Shown here: in pieces, positions 42,901 through 48,100 of the stretch
Numbering within the stretch: position 1 is the stretch's first letter
Layout: each line of letters starts with the position of its first letter
Source of the DNA: Ampullaceana balthica
Taxonomy: Eukaryota; Mollusca; Gastropoda; Lymnaeidae
NCBI GenBank assembly: GCA_944989445.1
Contig: CALYLW010000184.1
Location: forward strand, 616,455-680,454
DNA: 64,000 bases
Reading direction: 5' to 3'
Notes under the pieces: generated by a model
Database searches by the model: none
Told to the model about the DNA's origin: nothing
Seen by the model: the letters and a program-made list of their open reading frames with translations, nothing else
Translations under genes and position numbers: made by a program

Positions 42901-44518
42901 TTTGAATGTTGTTTCGCCAACAATGATTGGTTAAGGTACATCTAGAACCAGCATTTCTTGAAGATATAAGAGACGTACTTGGGTGGGGGTGGAGGTTTAG
43001 GGGTGGGATGGCTTAGAGTTGGCCAGGGGGGTGGGGGAGGGTTGGTTATTACAGTCTGATCCCTTGGTACTTTTATGTATTTTTTTCCCTTGCTTGTTTC
43101 CACTGTAGTTACACCGAGCTGCGTTGTTAAAGTACAGAGACCTTGTAGGTAGTAGGAGGAAACCAAAGAAAGAAACACGAGGAATGTCAGCAGTTTAGGG
43201 GTAGAGTTAATGCAAGAAAGAGTTCCATCAGACAAGGTAGAGTGAATGCAAGAAAGACTTCCATCAGACAAGGTAGAGTGAATGCAAGAAAGAGTTCCAT
43301 CAGACAAGGTAGAGAGAATGCAAGAAAGAGTTCCATCAGACAAGGTAGAGTCAATGCAAGAAAGAGTTCCATCAGACAAGGTAGAGTCAATGCAAGAAAG
43401 AGTTCCATCAGACAAGGTAGAGTCAATGCAAGAAAGAGTTCCATCAGACAAGGTAGAGTCAATGCAAGAAAGAGTTCCATCAGACAAGGTAGAGTCAATG
43501 CAAGAAAGAGTTCCATCAGACAAGGTAGAGTCAATGCAAGAAAGAGTTCCATCAGACAAGGTAGAGTCAATGCAAGAAAGAGTTCCATCAGACAAGGTAG
43601 AGTCAATGCAAGAAAGAGTTCCATCAGACAAGGTAGAGTCAATGCAAGAAAGAGTTCCATCAGACAAGGTAGAGTGAATGCAAGAAAGAGTTCCATCAGA
43701 CAAGGTAGAGTGAATGCAAGAAAGAGTTCCATCAGACAAGGTAGAGTGAATGCAAGAAAGAGTTCCATCAGACAAGGTAGAGTGAATGCAAGAAAGAGTT
43801 CCATCAGACAAGGTAGAGTGAATGCAAGAAAGAGTTCCATCAGACAAGGTAGAGTGAATGCAAGAAAGAGTTCCATCAGACAAGGTAGAGTGAATGCAAG
43901 AAAGAGTTCCATCAGACAAGGTAGAGTGAATACAAGAAAGAGTTCCATCAGACAAGGTAGAGTGAATGCAAGAAAGAGTTCCATCAGACAAGGTAGAGTG
44001 AATGCAACCGTGTGACTAATGTTGTTTTCATTAACTTTAGTGATTAGAAGCAACCAGGAATCCTGACAGTTTGTACTGATTTGAGATCTCTGAAAGTCTT
44101 TGCCTACAGCACGGAAGAACAATCTACTGAAAGGTTGTCAAGAATTCACATATGCTTGTTTCTTGTTAAGGCTGATTCTAAAACCAAACTTAAATAATTA
44201 CAAGAAGAAGCGGTGCTATATTTATATTATTTTTGTTTAAATATATAATTAAACAGCGAATATGAATATGTGCACTTCCAATGTGCATTCACTCACCTGG
44301 ACAGCCACTTATCTCTCTCCTCGGATGTGGTACATGAGATGTACTTGCTGCCTTGGGAGGTCGCCACCCGGAAGCACTGCCCTTGACCCAAAACGCTGCT
44401 GTGGAGTGGCTTGACCTCCACATCCGGGTCGCGGAGGTCGAAGGAGTGCATGCTAGGAGGGCTGGCTAGCAGAGATTCATGGGAACGTGAGCTGCGTATC
44501 CGGGCACTGATCAGAGAC
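6712..44518 (-). CDS. DAB2IP-like: SynGAP/DAB2IP/RASAL2-family Ras GTPase-activating protein (5'-partial, 18 exons seen)
   Basis: Seen: 18 exons joined by AG acceptors and GT donors with matching phases give 1589 codons ending in TAG at 6712-6714. In visible numbering: residues 1-75 are the end of a PH domain (HSSVLGQ at 39-45, ERDKW at 67-71). About 88-190 is a C2 domain. About 225-480 is the RasGAP domain, with the probable arginine finger R294 in [12 protein letters not shown] and the signature FLRFLCPAI at 404-412. [13 protein letters not shown] follows at about 491. Then comes a long Ser-rich region with FANPLF at about 773 and a PPLPPR SH3-type motif near 945. The coiled coil is about 1420-1560 and the C-terminus is TSSC. 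Known of the family: these proteins speed GTP hydrolysis by Ras and Rap at the cell cortex and scaffold signalling partners. PH and C2 domains bind membrane and the coiled coil mediates oligomerisation. Inferred: one invertebrate orthologue of the vertebrate SYNGAP1, DAB2IP and RASAL2 paralogues, and of Drosophila raskol. The start codon and N-terminal PH half are missing, upstream of 44518. Confidence 0.95.
6992..7701 (-). other. Intron 17, no repeat or gene seen
   Basis: A 710-bp intron with only short interrupted frames. It is one of the few introns here without a tandem array. Confidence 0.7.
7702..7904 (-). CDS. DAB2IP-like: RasGAP exon 17 (coiled coil)
   Basis: Encodes visible residues 1430-1496: [20 protein letters not shown] through [17 protein letters not shown]. 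Heptad spacing of L, M and V is clear. RRQQxEKDxQMKxII is near invariant in the family. The acceptor is CGACAG and the donor is GTGAGA. Confidence 0.94.
7905..9667 (-). other. Intron 16, unique AT-rich part
   Basis: AT-rich sequence with a G-run at about 9451-9466. No exon, transposon end or array is visible before the 72-bp repeat at 9668. Confidence 0.6.
9668..9952. repeat. 72-bp tandem repeat that copies the exon 16 splice donor, 4 copies
   Basis: CCTACCTCTTGCTTTG occurs at 9708, 9780, 9852 and 9924, exactly 72 bp apart. On the minus strand it reads AAGCAAGAG then GTAGG, the end of exon 16 plus its donor. The 9924 copy is the in-frame exon end. The other three lie in the intron. Confidence 0.95.
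9929..11923 (-). CDS. DAB2IP-like: RasGAP exon 16 (large Ser/Pro-rich exon)
   Basis: A 1995-nt exon encoding visible residues 765-1429. It opens with [14 protein letters not shown], matching a short conserved motif of the family. A long Ser/Thr/Pro/Asn-rich region follows, with many SDSSxS repeats and the SH3-type motif PPLPPR. It ends with [14 protein letters not shown], where the coiled coil starts. It is GC-rich compared with its surroundings, as expected of coding DNA here. The acceptor is TTCACAG and the donor is GTAGGA. Three further copies of the donor region lie downstream at 72-bp spacing. Confidence 0.95.
12660..13457. repeat. Minisatellite, 24-bp unit, about 33 copies, in intron 15
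   Basis: CCATGTACATATAGATGCCA recurs every 24 bp and includes the palindrome ATGTACAT. Copies at 12720-13090 are nearly identical. From 13100 variants appear in blocks (AACAGC, ACACATAG, CATTTATATG). Long frames on both strands follow from a stop-free 8-codon unit. The intron part 11924-12659 is unique, with nothing recognised. Confidence 0.95.
13727..13891 (-). CDS. DAB2IP-like: RasGAP exon 15 (disordered linker)
   Basis: Encodes visible residues 710-764: [20 protein letters not shown], then [12 protein letters not shown] and SPVIYYPAA. The acceptor GTGCAG was chosen over a nearby TTTCCCTAG because only the former keeps phase 0. The other gives an immediate stop. The donor is GTGAGT. Confidence 0.8.
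13993..14611. mobile_element. Probable non-autonomous hAT element with 15-bp terminal inverted repeats
   Basis: CAGTGCTTCTCAAAC at the left end matches GTTTGAGAAGCACTG at the right end exactly, as an inverted repeat in hAT style (CAGNG start). The 619-bp interior is AT-rich and encodes no transposase. No matching 8-bp target duplication is visible, so the flanks may have decayed. It lies in intron 14. Confidence 0.65.
14230..14325. repeat. Minisatellite, 16-bp unit, about 6 copies
   Basis: TTTATTCTATAAATCC is repeated inside the element at 13993-14611. On the transcribed strand most units contain AATAAA. Confidence 0.9.
14612..15580 (-). other. Intron 14 remainder, nothing recognised
   Basis: Unique AT-rich sequence between the transposon and the exon 14 donor. 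Confidence 0.6.
15581..16162 (-). CDS. DAB2IP-like: RasGAP exon 14 (linker, Ser/Thr-rich)
   Basis: Encodes visible residues 516-709. [17 protein letters not shown] is followed by a low-complexity region with [19 protein letters not shown], a serine tract and an acidic end ([10 protein letters not shown]). It is probably disordered apart from short conserved motifs. The acceptor is TCCTAG and the donor is GTAATT. Confidence 0.88.
16172..16250. repeat. 26-bp repeat, 3 copies, next to the exon 14 acceptor
   Basis: AAGAAGTCAAGAGTCAGT occurs three times with 26-bp spacing. The array begins about 10 bp upstream (in transcript sense) of the exon 14 boundary and so overlaps the usual polypyrimidine and branch region. 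Confidence 0.85.
16633..17230. repeat. Minisatellite, 41-bp unit, about 14 copies, abutting the exon 13 donor
   Basis: AAGACATCAGACTTTATTCA recurs every 41 bp. Variants are GTAACC, GTAATC and GGAACC. On the transcribed strand each unit contains AATAAA preceded by TCTTG. The array ends about 15 bp from the donor of exon 13. 16251-16632 is unique, with nothing recognised. Confidence 0.95.
17246..17356 (-). CDS. DAB2IP-like: RasGAP exon 13 (post-GAP helix)
   Basis: Encodes visible residues 479-515, with [20 protein letters not shown], a conserved segment just after the GAP domain. The acceptor is CCCCAG and the donor is GTTTGT. If the donor is skipped, the frame runs 12 codons ([12 protein letters not shown]) to a TGA inside the adjacent 41-bp array. 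Confidence 0.92.
17496..18124. repeat. Minisatellite, 56-bp unit, about 11 copies, in intron 12
   Basis: GTCCTTAAACCTAGTCACAT recurs at 56-bp spacing. Each unit also has GTCAAAGTCATGTGACTGAG, whose GTCA and TGAC elements form inverted pairs. A few units differ (ACTTATTTGG, GTGACC). Confidence 0.95.
18150..18205. repeat. Dispersed repeat fragment related to the 27168-28355 array
   Basis: CAGACACTCCTTCTTTACAG followed by AAGATTATTGCGTCC closely matches 31965-32010 and the unit of the 36-bp array at 27168-28355. It appears to be a piece of an interspersed element of unknown class. Confidence 0.7.
18232..18312. repeat. Minisatellite, 18-bp unit, about 5 copies
   Basis: GAGTGTTAAATGTTGATA is repeated with small changes (AAAGTGCTAA in one copy). 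Confidence 0.9.
18554..18753. mobile_element. hAT-type MITE with perfect 8-bp target duplication
   Basis: The ends are CAGGGGTCTCCAAACT and its inverted copy AGTTTGGAGACCCCTG. The 8-bp direct repeat TGCTAGAA flanks it exactly at 18546-18553 and 18754-18761. It is 200 bp long with no coding capacity. It lies in intron 12 next to the donor of exon 12. Confidence 0.92.
18781..18871 (-). CDS. DAB2IP-like: RasGAP exon 12 (GAP domain end)
   Basis: Encodes visible residues 448-478: [19 protein letters not shown] then MKSFLHKIS. The acceptor is CCTCAG and the donor is GTAAGT. A hAT-type MITE with its target duplication ends 17 bp into the following intron. Confidence 0.94.
18895..19260. repeat. Degenerate CA-rich repeat, about 19-bp step, in intron 11
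   Basis: ACACATACAGATGGG-like units recur irregularly, with variable spacers such as CAGTAACA. This is an older or less ordered array. 19261-19640 is unique, with nothing recognised. Confidence 0.75.
19650..19760 (+). mobile_element. Possible tRNA-derived SINE relic
   Basis: TAGCTCAATAGG at 19663-19674 fits a Pol III A box. GTTCAAGTG at 19694-19702 fits a B box at 8 of 9 positions, with normal tRNA spacing. No target duplication was found, so this remains weak. Confidence 0.35.
19791..19866 (-). CDS. DAB2IP-like: RasGAP exon 11 (GAP domain)
   Basis: Encodes visible residues 423-447, with [19 protein letters not shown] and TLANFTQ, the most conserved helix of the family after FLR. The acceptor is TGACAG and the donor is GTAAGT. 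Confidence 0.94.
20279..20690. repeat. Minisatellite, 28 to 32-bp unit, about 14 copies, in intron 10
   Basis: CTGCAACCCTAGACAAGATC recurs with 28- or 32-bp spacing. Two variants, CTAAGCAAG and CTAGACAAG, sit in separate blocks. It ends about 37 bp from the exon 10 donor. Confidence 0.93.
20729..20877 (-). CDS. DAB2IP-like: RasGAP exon 10 (FLRFLCPAI signature)
   Basis: Encodes visible residues 373-422. [13 protein letters not shown] is followed by [20 protein letters not shown]. The FLR and PA residues form the second conserved RasGAP block, which positions the arginine finger and contacts Ras. The acceptor is CCTCAG and the donor is GTAAGT. Confidence 0.94.
21113..25140. repeat. 4.0-kb array, 36-bp unit, about 111 copies, in intron 9
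   Basis: GGCCAGATCTTATCATTCAA recurs every 36 bp through almost the whole of a 4.6-kb intron. Variable sites (CACCTCT, CACCTCA, CAGTTCT, CACTTCT, and AACCAA or AAACAA) mix along the array. Three units read TAGGTAAGGTC in place of TAGGCCAGATC (near 23904, 24913 and 25130). Two long + strand frames exist because a 12-codon unit has no stop in them. They are antisense to the gene and not called as proteins. Confidence 0.97.
25316..25470. repeat. 29-bp repeat flanked by two copies of the exon 9 splice donor
   Basis: AATGACCAGAGGAAGGTAGA-like units recur about every 29 bp. At both ends of the block is TAGCGTACTTACTTAGGGAA, which on the minus strand is the end of exon 9 with its GTAAGT donor. The copy near 25343 lies 108 bp from the genuine one near 25451. 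Confidence 0.9.
25457..25635 (-). CDS. DAB2IP-like: RasGAP exon 9 (GAP domain)
   Basis: Encodes visible residues 314-372. It includes [23 protein letters not shown] and the end CYFPN, completed by exon 10. The acceptor is CCCCAG and the donor is GTAAGT. A near copy of the donor region lies 108 bp downstream in the intron. Confidence 0.92.
25857..26048. other. GC-richer block in intron 8, possible old transposon
   Basis: A roughly 190-bp block stands out by GC content and has two related motifs, GGTGGTGACACCA and GGGGGTGACACCA. It looks like a dispersed repeat but no terminal repeats or target duplication could be defined. The rest of introns 8 and 7 shows only AT-rich sequence. Confidence 0.35.
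26424..26503 (-). CDS. DAB2IP-like: RasGAP exon 8 (arginine finger)
   Basis: Encodes visible residues 287-313. [18 protein letters not shown] carries the catalytic arginine finger, R294. The arginine inserts into the Ras active site and stabilises the transition state. FRGNS resembles the neurofibromin form more than the vertebrate SynGAP-family form, which as I recall reads FREN. The acceptor is CCTCAG and the donor is GTAAAT. Confidence 0.92.
26793..26831. repeat. (TA)n microsatellite in intron 7
   Basis: Interrupted TA dinucleotides, close to the donor of exon 7 (about 55 bp away). Confidence 0.85.
26886..27048 (-). CDS. DAB2IP-like: RasGAP exon 7 (GAP domain start)
   Basis: Encodes visible residues 233-286, with [17 protein letters not shown] and [13 protein letters not shown], the first helices of the GAP domain. 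The acceptor is CTCCAG. The donor reads GTCAGG, with C at +3, which is unusual, but it is the only GT that keeps phase with exon 8. Confidence 0.88.
27168..28355. repeat. Near-perfect 36-bp array, 33 copies, in intron 6
   Basis: The unit contains TCTGTTACAGACACTCCTAT and AGAAGATTATCTCA. I see only one variant base (CCTAAACAG near 27436) in about 1.19 kb. Frames are open on both strands because the unit is 12 stop-free codons. It is much more uniform than the other arrays. The core matches dispersed copies at 18150 and 31965. Confidence 0.97.
28536..28668 (-). CDS. DAB2IP-like: RasGAP exon 6 (C2-GAP linker)
   Basis: Encodes visible residues 188-232. It includes [20 protein letters not shown], the conserved stretch leading into the GAP domain. 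The acceptor is TTCCAG and the donor is GTTTGT, weaker than consensus. A long G-run (28681-28690) lies just upstream of the acceptor. Confidence 0.9.
28722..28771. repeat. 22-bp direct repeat, 2 copies
   Basis: GTCTGTCATTTAAATGTCAA occurs twice in tandem in intron 5. The rest of that intron shows only AT-rich sequence. Confidence 0.8.
29192..29246 (-). CDS. DAB2IP-like: RasGAP exon 5 (C2 domain, short exon)
   Basis: A 55-nt exon encoding visible residues 170-187, with [18 protein letters not shown]. It finishes the C2 domain. The acceptor is CCCCAG and the donor is GTGAGC. Phases 1 and 2 fit. Confidence 0.92.
29373..29538. repeat. Minisatellite, 28-bp unit, about 6 copies, in intron 4
   Basis: GGGTTCACTTACACACAACT recurs every 28 bp with one change (CACGACT). 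Confidence 0.93.
29818..29903 (-). CDS. DAB2IP-like: RasGAP exon 4 (C2 domain)
   Basis: Encodes visible residues 141-169: [19 protein letters not shown], then a lysine-rich loop and DTLVG. Such a basic loop is typical of this family's C2 domain and may contact membrane. The acceptor is CCACAG and the donor is GTGAGT. Confidence 0.92.
30165..30535. repeat. Minisatellite, 22-bp unit, about 16 copies, abutting the exon 3 donor
   Basis: CAGCAGACATTCCAAGACCA recurs every 22 bp, with ATGCC/ATTCC variants arranged in runs and decay at the 30450-30535 end. It ends about 6 bp from the exon 3 donor GT. Confidence 0.95.
30543..30641 (-). CDS. DAB2IP-like: RasGAP exon 3 (C2 domain)
   Basis: Encodes visible residues 108-140, with [15 protein letters not shown] and FWGEHFEFK, core C2 strands. 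The acceptor is CTACAG and the donor is GTAAGT. A 22-bp minisatellite ends about 10 bp past the donor. Confidence 0.92.
30941..31348. mobile_element. hAT-type MITE carrying a nested SINE
   Basis: The terminal inverted repeats are CAATGTTCCCTCTAAG and CTTAAATGGAACATTG. An imperfect 8-bp target duplication (TTGAGGAT at 30933-30940, GTGAGGAT at 31349-31356) fits hAT. The interior is related to the element at 37209-37392 in reverse orientation, including GTGCAATATTTTA and CTGCGCAGC-like stretches. It is interrupted by the SINE at 31007-31227. Confidence 0.85.
31007..31227 (+). mobile_element. tRNA-derived SINE with 11-bp target duplication
   Basis: A Pol III A box (TAGCGCACTGG at 31038-31048) and an exact B box (GATCAAGCC at 31081-31089) have tRNA spacing, within a tRNA-like head beginning GGCCCGATGGTC. 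The element ends with T6, a Pol III terminator-like tail. AAAGTTGCACA flanks it at 30996-31006 and 31228-31238. Removing the SINE and one copy restores a sequence like the MITE at 37209. It is a transposon, not a functional tRNA gene. Confidence 0.88.
31349..31470. repeat. 51-bp repeat, about 2.4 copies, interrupted by a MITE
   Basis: AACCTATCATGGGTGAGGAA recurs at about 51 bp. Similar sequence (GATTATCATATTAAGTAACC) resumes after 31690, so the MITE at 31471-31690 landed within the repeat. Confidence 0.75.
31471..31690. mobile_element. hAT-type MITE (GTGGGTCGCGACC family)
   Basis: It begins CAGCAGTTCCACACCTGTGG and ends TTTGGGAACCACTG, partly matching inverted ends. GTGGGTCGCGACCCCC after the 5' end is typical of a widespread hAT family in animals. 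The possible target duplication is degraded (GTTTAGGA and GGTTAGAT). Confidence 0.75.
31960..32015. repeat. Dispersed repeat fragment related to the 27168-28355 array
   Basis: TTATCTTATCTGTTTACAGA followed by CGCTCCTTCTATACAGAAG and ATTATTGCGTCC matches the 36-bp array unit and its left flank, as well as 18150-18205. Confidence 0.75.
32100..32601. other. GC-richer unique sequence in intron 2, function unknown
   Basis: GC content rises compared with the intron average and there is a G-run near 32391-32418. There is no open frame of note on either strand. It could be regulatory, but no motif proves this. Confidence 0.3.
32602..32660. mobile_element. Solo end of a hAT element related to 18554-18753
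   Basis: CAGGGGTCGCCAAACTACGG with CGGCCCGCG repeats matches the inverted right end of the 18554 element. No partner end was found downstream, so it is truncated. The true right limit is unknown. Confidence 0.6.
32900..33660. other. Unique, GC-richer stretch in intron 2
   Basis: Short frames on both strands, none with recognisable domains or codon pattern. No repeat or RNA gene seen. Confidence 0.3.
33932..34086. mobile_element. Short hAT-type MITE, 155 bp
   Basis: CAGTGGTTCTTGAACT at the left and AATTTGAGAACCACTG at the right form hAT-like inverted ends. The 8-bp flanks (ACATAGCT, GGATAGTG) share only ATAG in the middle, so the insertion looks old. 34087-35690 shows nothing else I can identify apart from an ATT run near 34590 and a G-run near 35362. 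Confidence 0.75.
35686..35735. repeat. GT-rich microsatellite
   Basis: Interrupted GT/GC dinucleotides (GTGTGTGTATGTGTGCGCG). Confidence 0.85.
35880..35935. repeat. 17-bp repeat, 3 copies
   Basis: CATCTAAGTGAGTCAGT is repeated with changes. The following 35936-37130 contains no recognised feature, though 36880-37120 is GC-richer. Confidence 0.8.
37130..37208. repeat. Short GGTAACA-type repeat, split by a MITE
   Basis: TCTGGGGTAACATG-like units occur before 37209 and again at 37396-37425, so the MITE landed in a small tandem repeat. The repeated flank makes the target duplication ambiguous. Confidence 0.7.
37209..37392. mobile_element. hAT-type MITE, second copy of the 30941 family, inverted
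   Basis: It begins AATGTTCCCTTTAAGCTGCG and ends TACAGGGAACATTG. Read in reverse complement it matches the outer parts of 30941-31348, including TGTGCAATATTTTA and TTTGCTGCGCGG. It has an internal duplication of about 24 bp (CGCGCAGCAGTTTTGAATTA twice). It lacks the SINE. Confidence 0.85.
37893..38925. repeat. Minisatellite, 16-bp unit, about 64 copies
   Basis: GAACTAGGGGTATGAC is repeated. Variants GGGCATGAC, GGGCGTGAC and TTAGGGCAT cluster in blocks (for example GCGTG at 38070-38160), a sign of local spread of variants. It is in intron 2. Confidence 0.96.
39069..39246. repeat. Minisatellite, 25-bp unit, 7 near-identical copies
   Basis: GGGGCCCTGCTATGTATGAG then TTCAT, with almost no variation between copies. 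Confidence 0.95.
39461..39629. repeat. Minisatellite, 27-bp unit, about 6 copies
   Basis: ACAATGACTTATACAAAGTA recurs every 27 bp with one variant (AATATAATG). Open frames on both strands follow from a 9-codon unit. Confidence 0.95.
39890..39991 (-). CDS. DAB2IP-like: RasGAP exon 2 (PH-C2 linker and first C2 strand)
   Basis: Encodes visible residues 74-107. It includes [18 protein letters not shown], the conserved start of the family's C2 domain. The acceptor is TCTCAG and the donor is GTGAGT. Phase 2 fits both neighbours. Confidence 0.92.
40181..40367. mobile_element. hAT-type MITE with perfect 8-bp target duplication
   Basis: CAGTGGTTCTTAACCTGGGT at the left and AAGGTTCAGAACCATTG at the right are hAT-like inverted ends. 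GCTTATAA flanks it exactly at 40173-40180 and 40368-40375. It is in intron 1, about 180 bp upstream of exon 2 in transcript sense. Confidence 0.92.
40775..41090. repeat. Minisatellite, 31-bp unit, about 10 copies
   Basis: TCAATTCCATCAATGGGACC recurs every 31 bp, with CACGAG, CATGAG and CTTGAG variants. The first two units are degenerate. Confidence 0.94.
41506..41668. repeat. Degenerate 27 to 30-bp repeat
   Basis: GGAATAGGACTGAATAGATG-like units recur about five times with indels. A second short repeat (CTCTGTACACAACCAGATTT, about 4 copies) follows at 41855-41945. 41091-41505 holds nothing recognised. Confidence 0.75.
42030..42385. repeat. Cluster of short repeats in intron 1
   Basis: GTGCCTAACTTAGCCTAAAT is doubled at about 42047-42090. 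A roughly 65-bp unit with TATAATAAAGTG and GATGACTTGGTTGTGTGCC recurs to about 42300. GAGGACATCACACAGCAGGT is doubled at 42330-42385. Confidence 0.7.
43201..44006. repeat. 36-bp array, about 22 copies, in intron 1
   Basis: AAGAAAGAGTTCCATCAGAC recurs every 36 bp. A single-base variant divides the array: GAGTCAATG units occupy about 43345-43670 and GAGTGAATG units the remainder. Open frames on both strands follow from a 12-codon unit. 42600-43200 is unique apart from C- and G-rich runs. Confidence 0.96.
44297..44518 (-). CDS. DAB2IP-like: RasGAP exon 1 of those visible (PH domain, C-terminal half)
   Basis: Encodes visible residues 1-74. The acceptor is TTACAG before the exon and the donor is [21 protein letters not shown] and ERDKW are family hallmarks just before and within the PH fold. 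W71 matches the conserved tryptophan of the PH C-terminal helix. The exon starts one base into a codon (2 nt lie upstream), so it is not the first coding exon. Confidence 0.92.
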
Positions 44519-44937
44519 CTGTAACCAAAGAATGCATGTAAGATATTAGGGCTTGAAGTATATGTTGTAATAAAGAGTTCACATGGCTCATATGTAAGTT
44601 ACTGACTAGGGGTTAAACGCATTAGACAAGGATGAATGATAATTATTCAGTAAATCAACCGTGAAACAGCTGCCAGCTATATGACGTGATGGTGTGAATG
44701 TATATTTGTTCTGTGAAACCAATAGAGTTTGTCATATCATGGTGGAGATTCGTTAATAGATTCAGTTTGGCCAAGCTTATAAAACAGCGGGACATCCGGG
44801 TGTTCTACTGGGCCAAGCTCACAACAGCTTCATTAACATTTATAGGTTAATGTCAGGCAGTGGGCGCTAAAATATGCAATGGCGGGTGCACGTTTATTGT
44901 AAGATATTGTTACACTAGTTACAGCTGGTAGCTATAT

Positions 44938-44938
44938 T

Positions 44939-44995
<57 letters not shown>
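44938..44995. repeat. (TA)n microsatellite, about 28 copies
   Basis: An uninterrupted TA run upstream of exon 1. 44519-44937 otherwise shows no coding or repeat signal. Confidence 0.95.
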
Positions 44996-44998
<3 letters not shown>

Positions 44999-45134
44999 AA
45001 AGTCACGTTTAAAAAAAGAACATTGTCTAGAAATAGTAACATTACGTAATGCGGTGTAACAATTTGTTTGGTCTTAGATTTGGACACCGTCTACTTTGTT
45101 TTCTAGAGGATTGGTTGGAGATGATTATATTTAC

Positions 45135-48100
45135 ACAACAGACCACCATCACTAACACAACAGACAACCATCACTAACACAACAGACCACCATCACTAAC
45201 ACAACAGACCACCATCACTAACACAACAGACCACCATCACTAACACAACAGACCACCATCACTAACACAACAGACCACCATCACTAACACAACAGACAAC
45301 CATCACTAACACAACAGACCACCATCACTAACACAACAGACCACCATCACTCACACAACAGACCACCATCACTCACACAACAGACCACCATCACTAACAC
45401 AACAGACCACCATCACTAACACAAGAGACCACCATCACTAACACAACAGACCACCATCACTAACACAACAGACCACCATCACTAACACAACAGACCACCA
45501 TCACTAACACAACAGACCACCATCACTAAAACAACAGACAACCATCACTAACACAACAGACCACCATCACTAACACAACAGACCACCATCACTAACACAA
45601 CAGACCACCATCACTAACACAACAGACCACCATCACTAACACAACAGACCACCATCACTAACACAACAGACCACCATCACTAACACAACAGACCACCATC
45701 ACTAACACAACAGACCACCATCACTAACACAACAGACAACCATCACTAACACAACAGACCACCTTCACTAACACAACAGACCACCTTCACTAACACAACA
45801 GACCACCTTCACTAACACAACAGACCACAATCACTAACACAACAGACCACCATCACTAACACAACAGACCACCATCACTAACACAACACACCACCATCAC
45901 TAACACAACAGACCACCATCACTAACACAACAGACCACCATCACTAACACAACAGACCACCATCACTAACACAACAGACCACCATCACTAACACAACAGA
46001 CCACCATCACTAACACAACAGACCACCATCACTAACACAACAGACCACCATCACTAACACAACAGACAACCATCACTAACACAACAGACCACCATCACTA
46101 ACACAACAGACCACCATCACTAACACAACAGACCACCATCACTAACACAACAGACCACCATCACTAACACAACAGACCACCCTCACTAACACAACAGACC
46201 ACCCTCACTAACACAACAGACCACCCTCACTAACACAACAGACCACCATCACTAACACAACAGACCACCATCACTAACACAACAGACCACCATCACTAAC
46301 ACAACAGACCACCATCACTAACACAACAGACCACCATCACTAACACAACAGACCACCATCACTAACACAACAGACCACCATCACTAACACAACAGACAAC
46401 CATCACTAACACAACAGACCACCATCACTAACACAACAGACCACCATCACTAACACAACAGACAACCATCACTAACACAACAGACCACCATCACTAACAC
46501 AACAGACCACCATCACAAACACAAGAGACCACCATCACTAACACAAGAGACAACCATCACTAACACAACAGACCACCATCACTAACACAACAGAAAACCA
46601 TCACTAACACAAGAGACCACCATCACTAACACAACAGACCACCATCACTAACACAACAGACCACCATCACTAACACAACAGACCACCATCACTAACACAA
46701 CAGACCACCATCACTAACACAACAGACCACCATCACTAACACAACAGACCACCATCACTAACACAACAGACCACCATCACTAACACAACAGACAACCATC
46801 ACTAACACAACAGACCACCATCACTAACACAACAGACCACCATCACTAACACAACAGACCACCATCACTAACACAACAGACAACCATCACTAACACAACA
46901 GACCACCATCACTAACACAAGAGACAACCATCACTAACACAACAGACAACCATCACTAACACAAGAGACCACCATCACTAACACAAGAGACCACCATCAC
47001 TAACACAACAGACCACCATCACTAACACAAGAGACAACCATCACTAACACATCAGACCACCATCACTAACACAACAGACCACCATCACTAACACAACAGA
47101 CCACCATCACTAACACAACAGACAACCATCACTAACACAACAGACCACCATCACTAACACAACAGACCACCATCACTAACACAACAGACCACCATCACTA
47201 ACACAACAGACCACCATCACTAACACAACAGACCACCATCACTAACACAACAGACCACCATCACTAACACAACAGACCACCATCACTAACACAACAGACC
47301 ACCATCACTAACACAACAGACCACCATCACTAACACAACAGACCACCATCACTAACACAACAGACCACCATCACTAACTCAAGAGACAACCATCACTAAC
47401 ACAAGAGACCACCATCACTAACACAACAGACCACCATCACTAACACAACAGACAACCATCACTAACACAACAGACAACCATCACTAACACAACAGACAAC
47501 CATCACTAACACAACAGACCACCATCACTAACACAACAGACCACCATCACTAACACAACAGACAACCATCACTAACACAACAGACCACCATCACTAACAC
47601 AACAGACCACCATCACTAACACAACAGACCACCATCACTAACACAACAGACCACCATCACTAACACAACAGACCACCATCACTAACACAACAGACCACCA
47701 TCACTAACACAACAGACCACCATCACTAACACAACAGACCACCATCACTAACACAACAGACCACCATCACTAACACAACAGACCACCATCACTAACACAA
47801 CAGACCACCATCACTAACACAAGAGACAACCATCACTAACACAAGAGACCACCATCACTAACACAACAGACCACCATCACTAACACAACAGACAACCATC
47901 ACTAACACAACAGACAACCATCACTAACACAACAGACAACCATCACTAACACAACAGACCACCATCACTAACACAACAGACCACCATCACTAACACAACA
48001 GACAACCATCACTAACACAACAGACCACCATCACTAACACAACAGACCACCATCACTAACACAACAGACAACCATCACTAACACAACAGACCACCATCAC

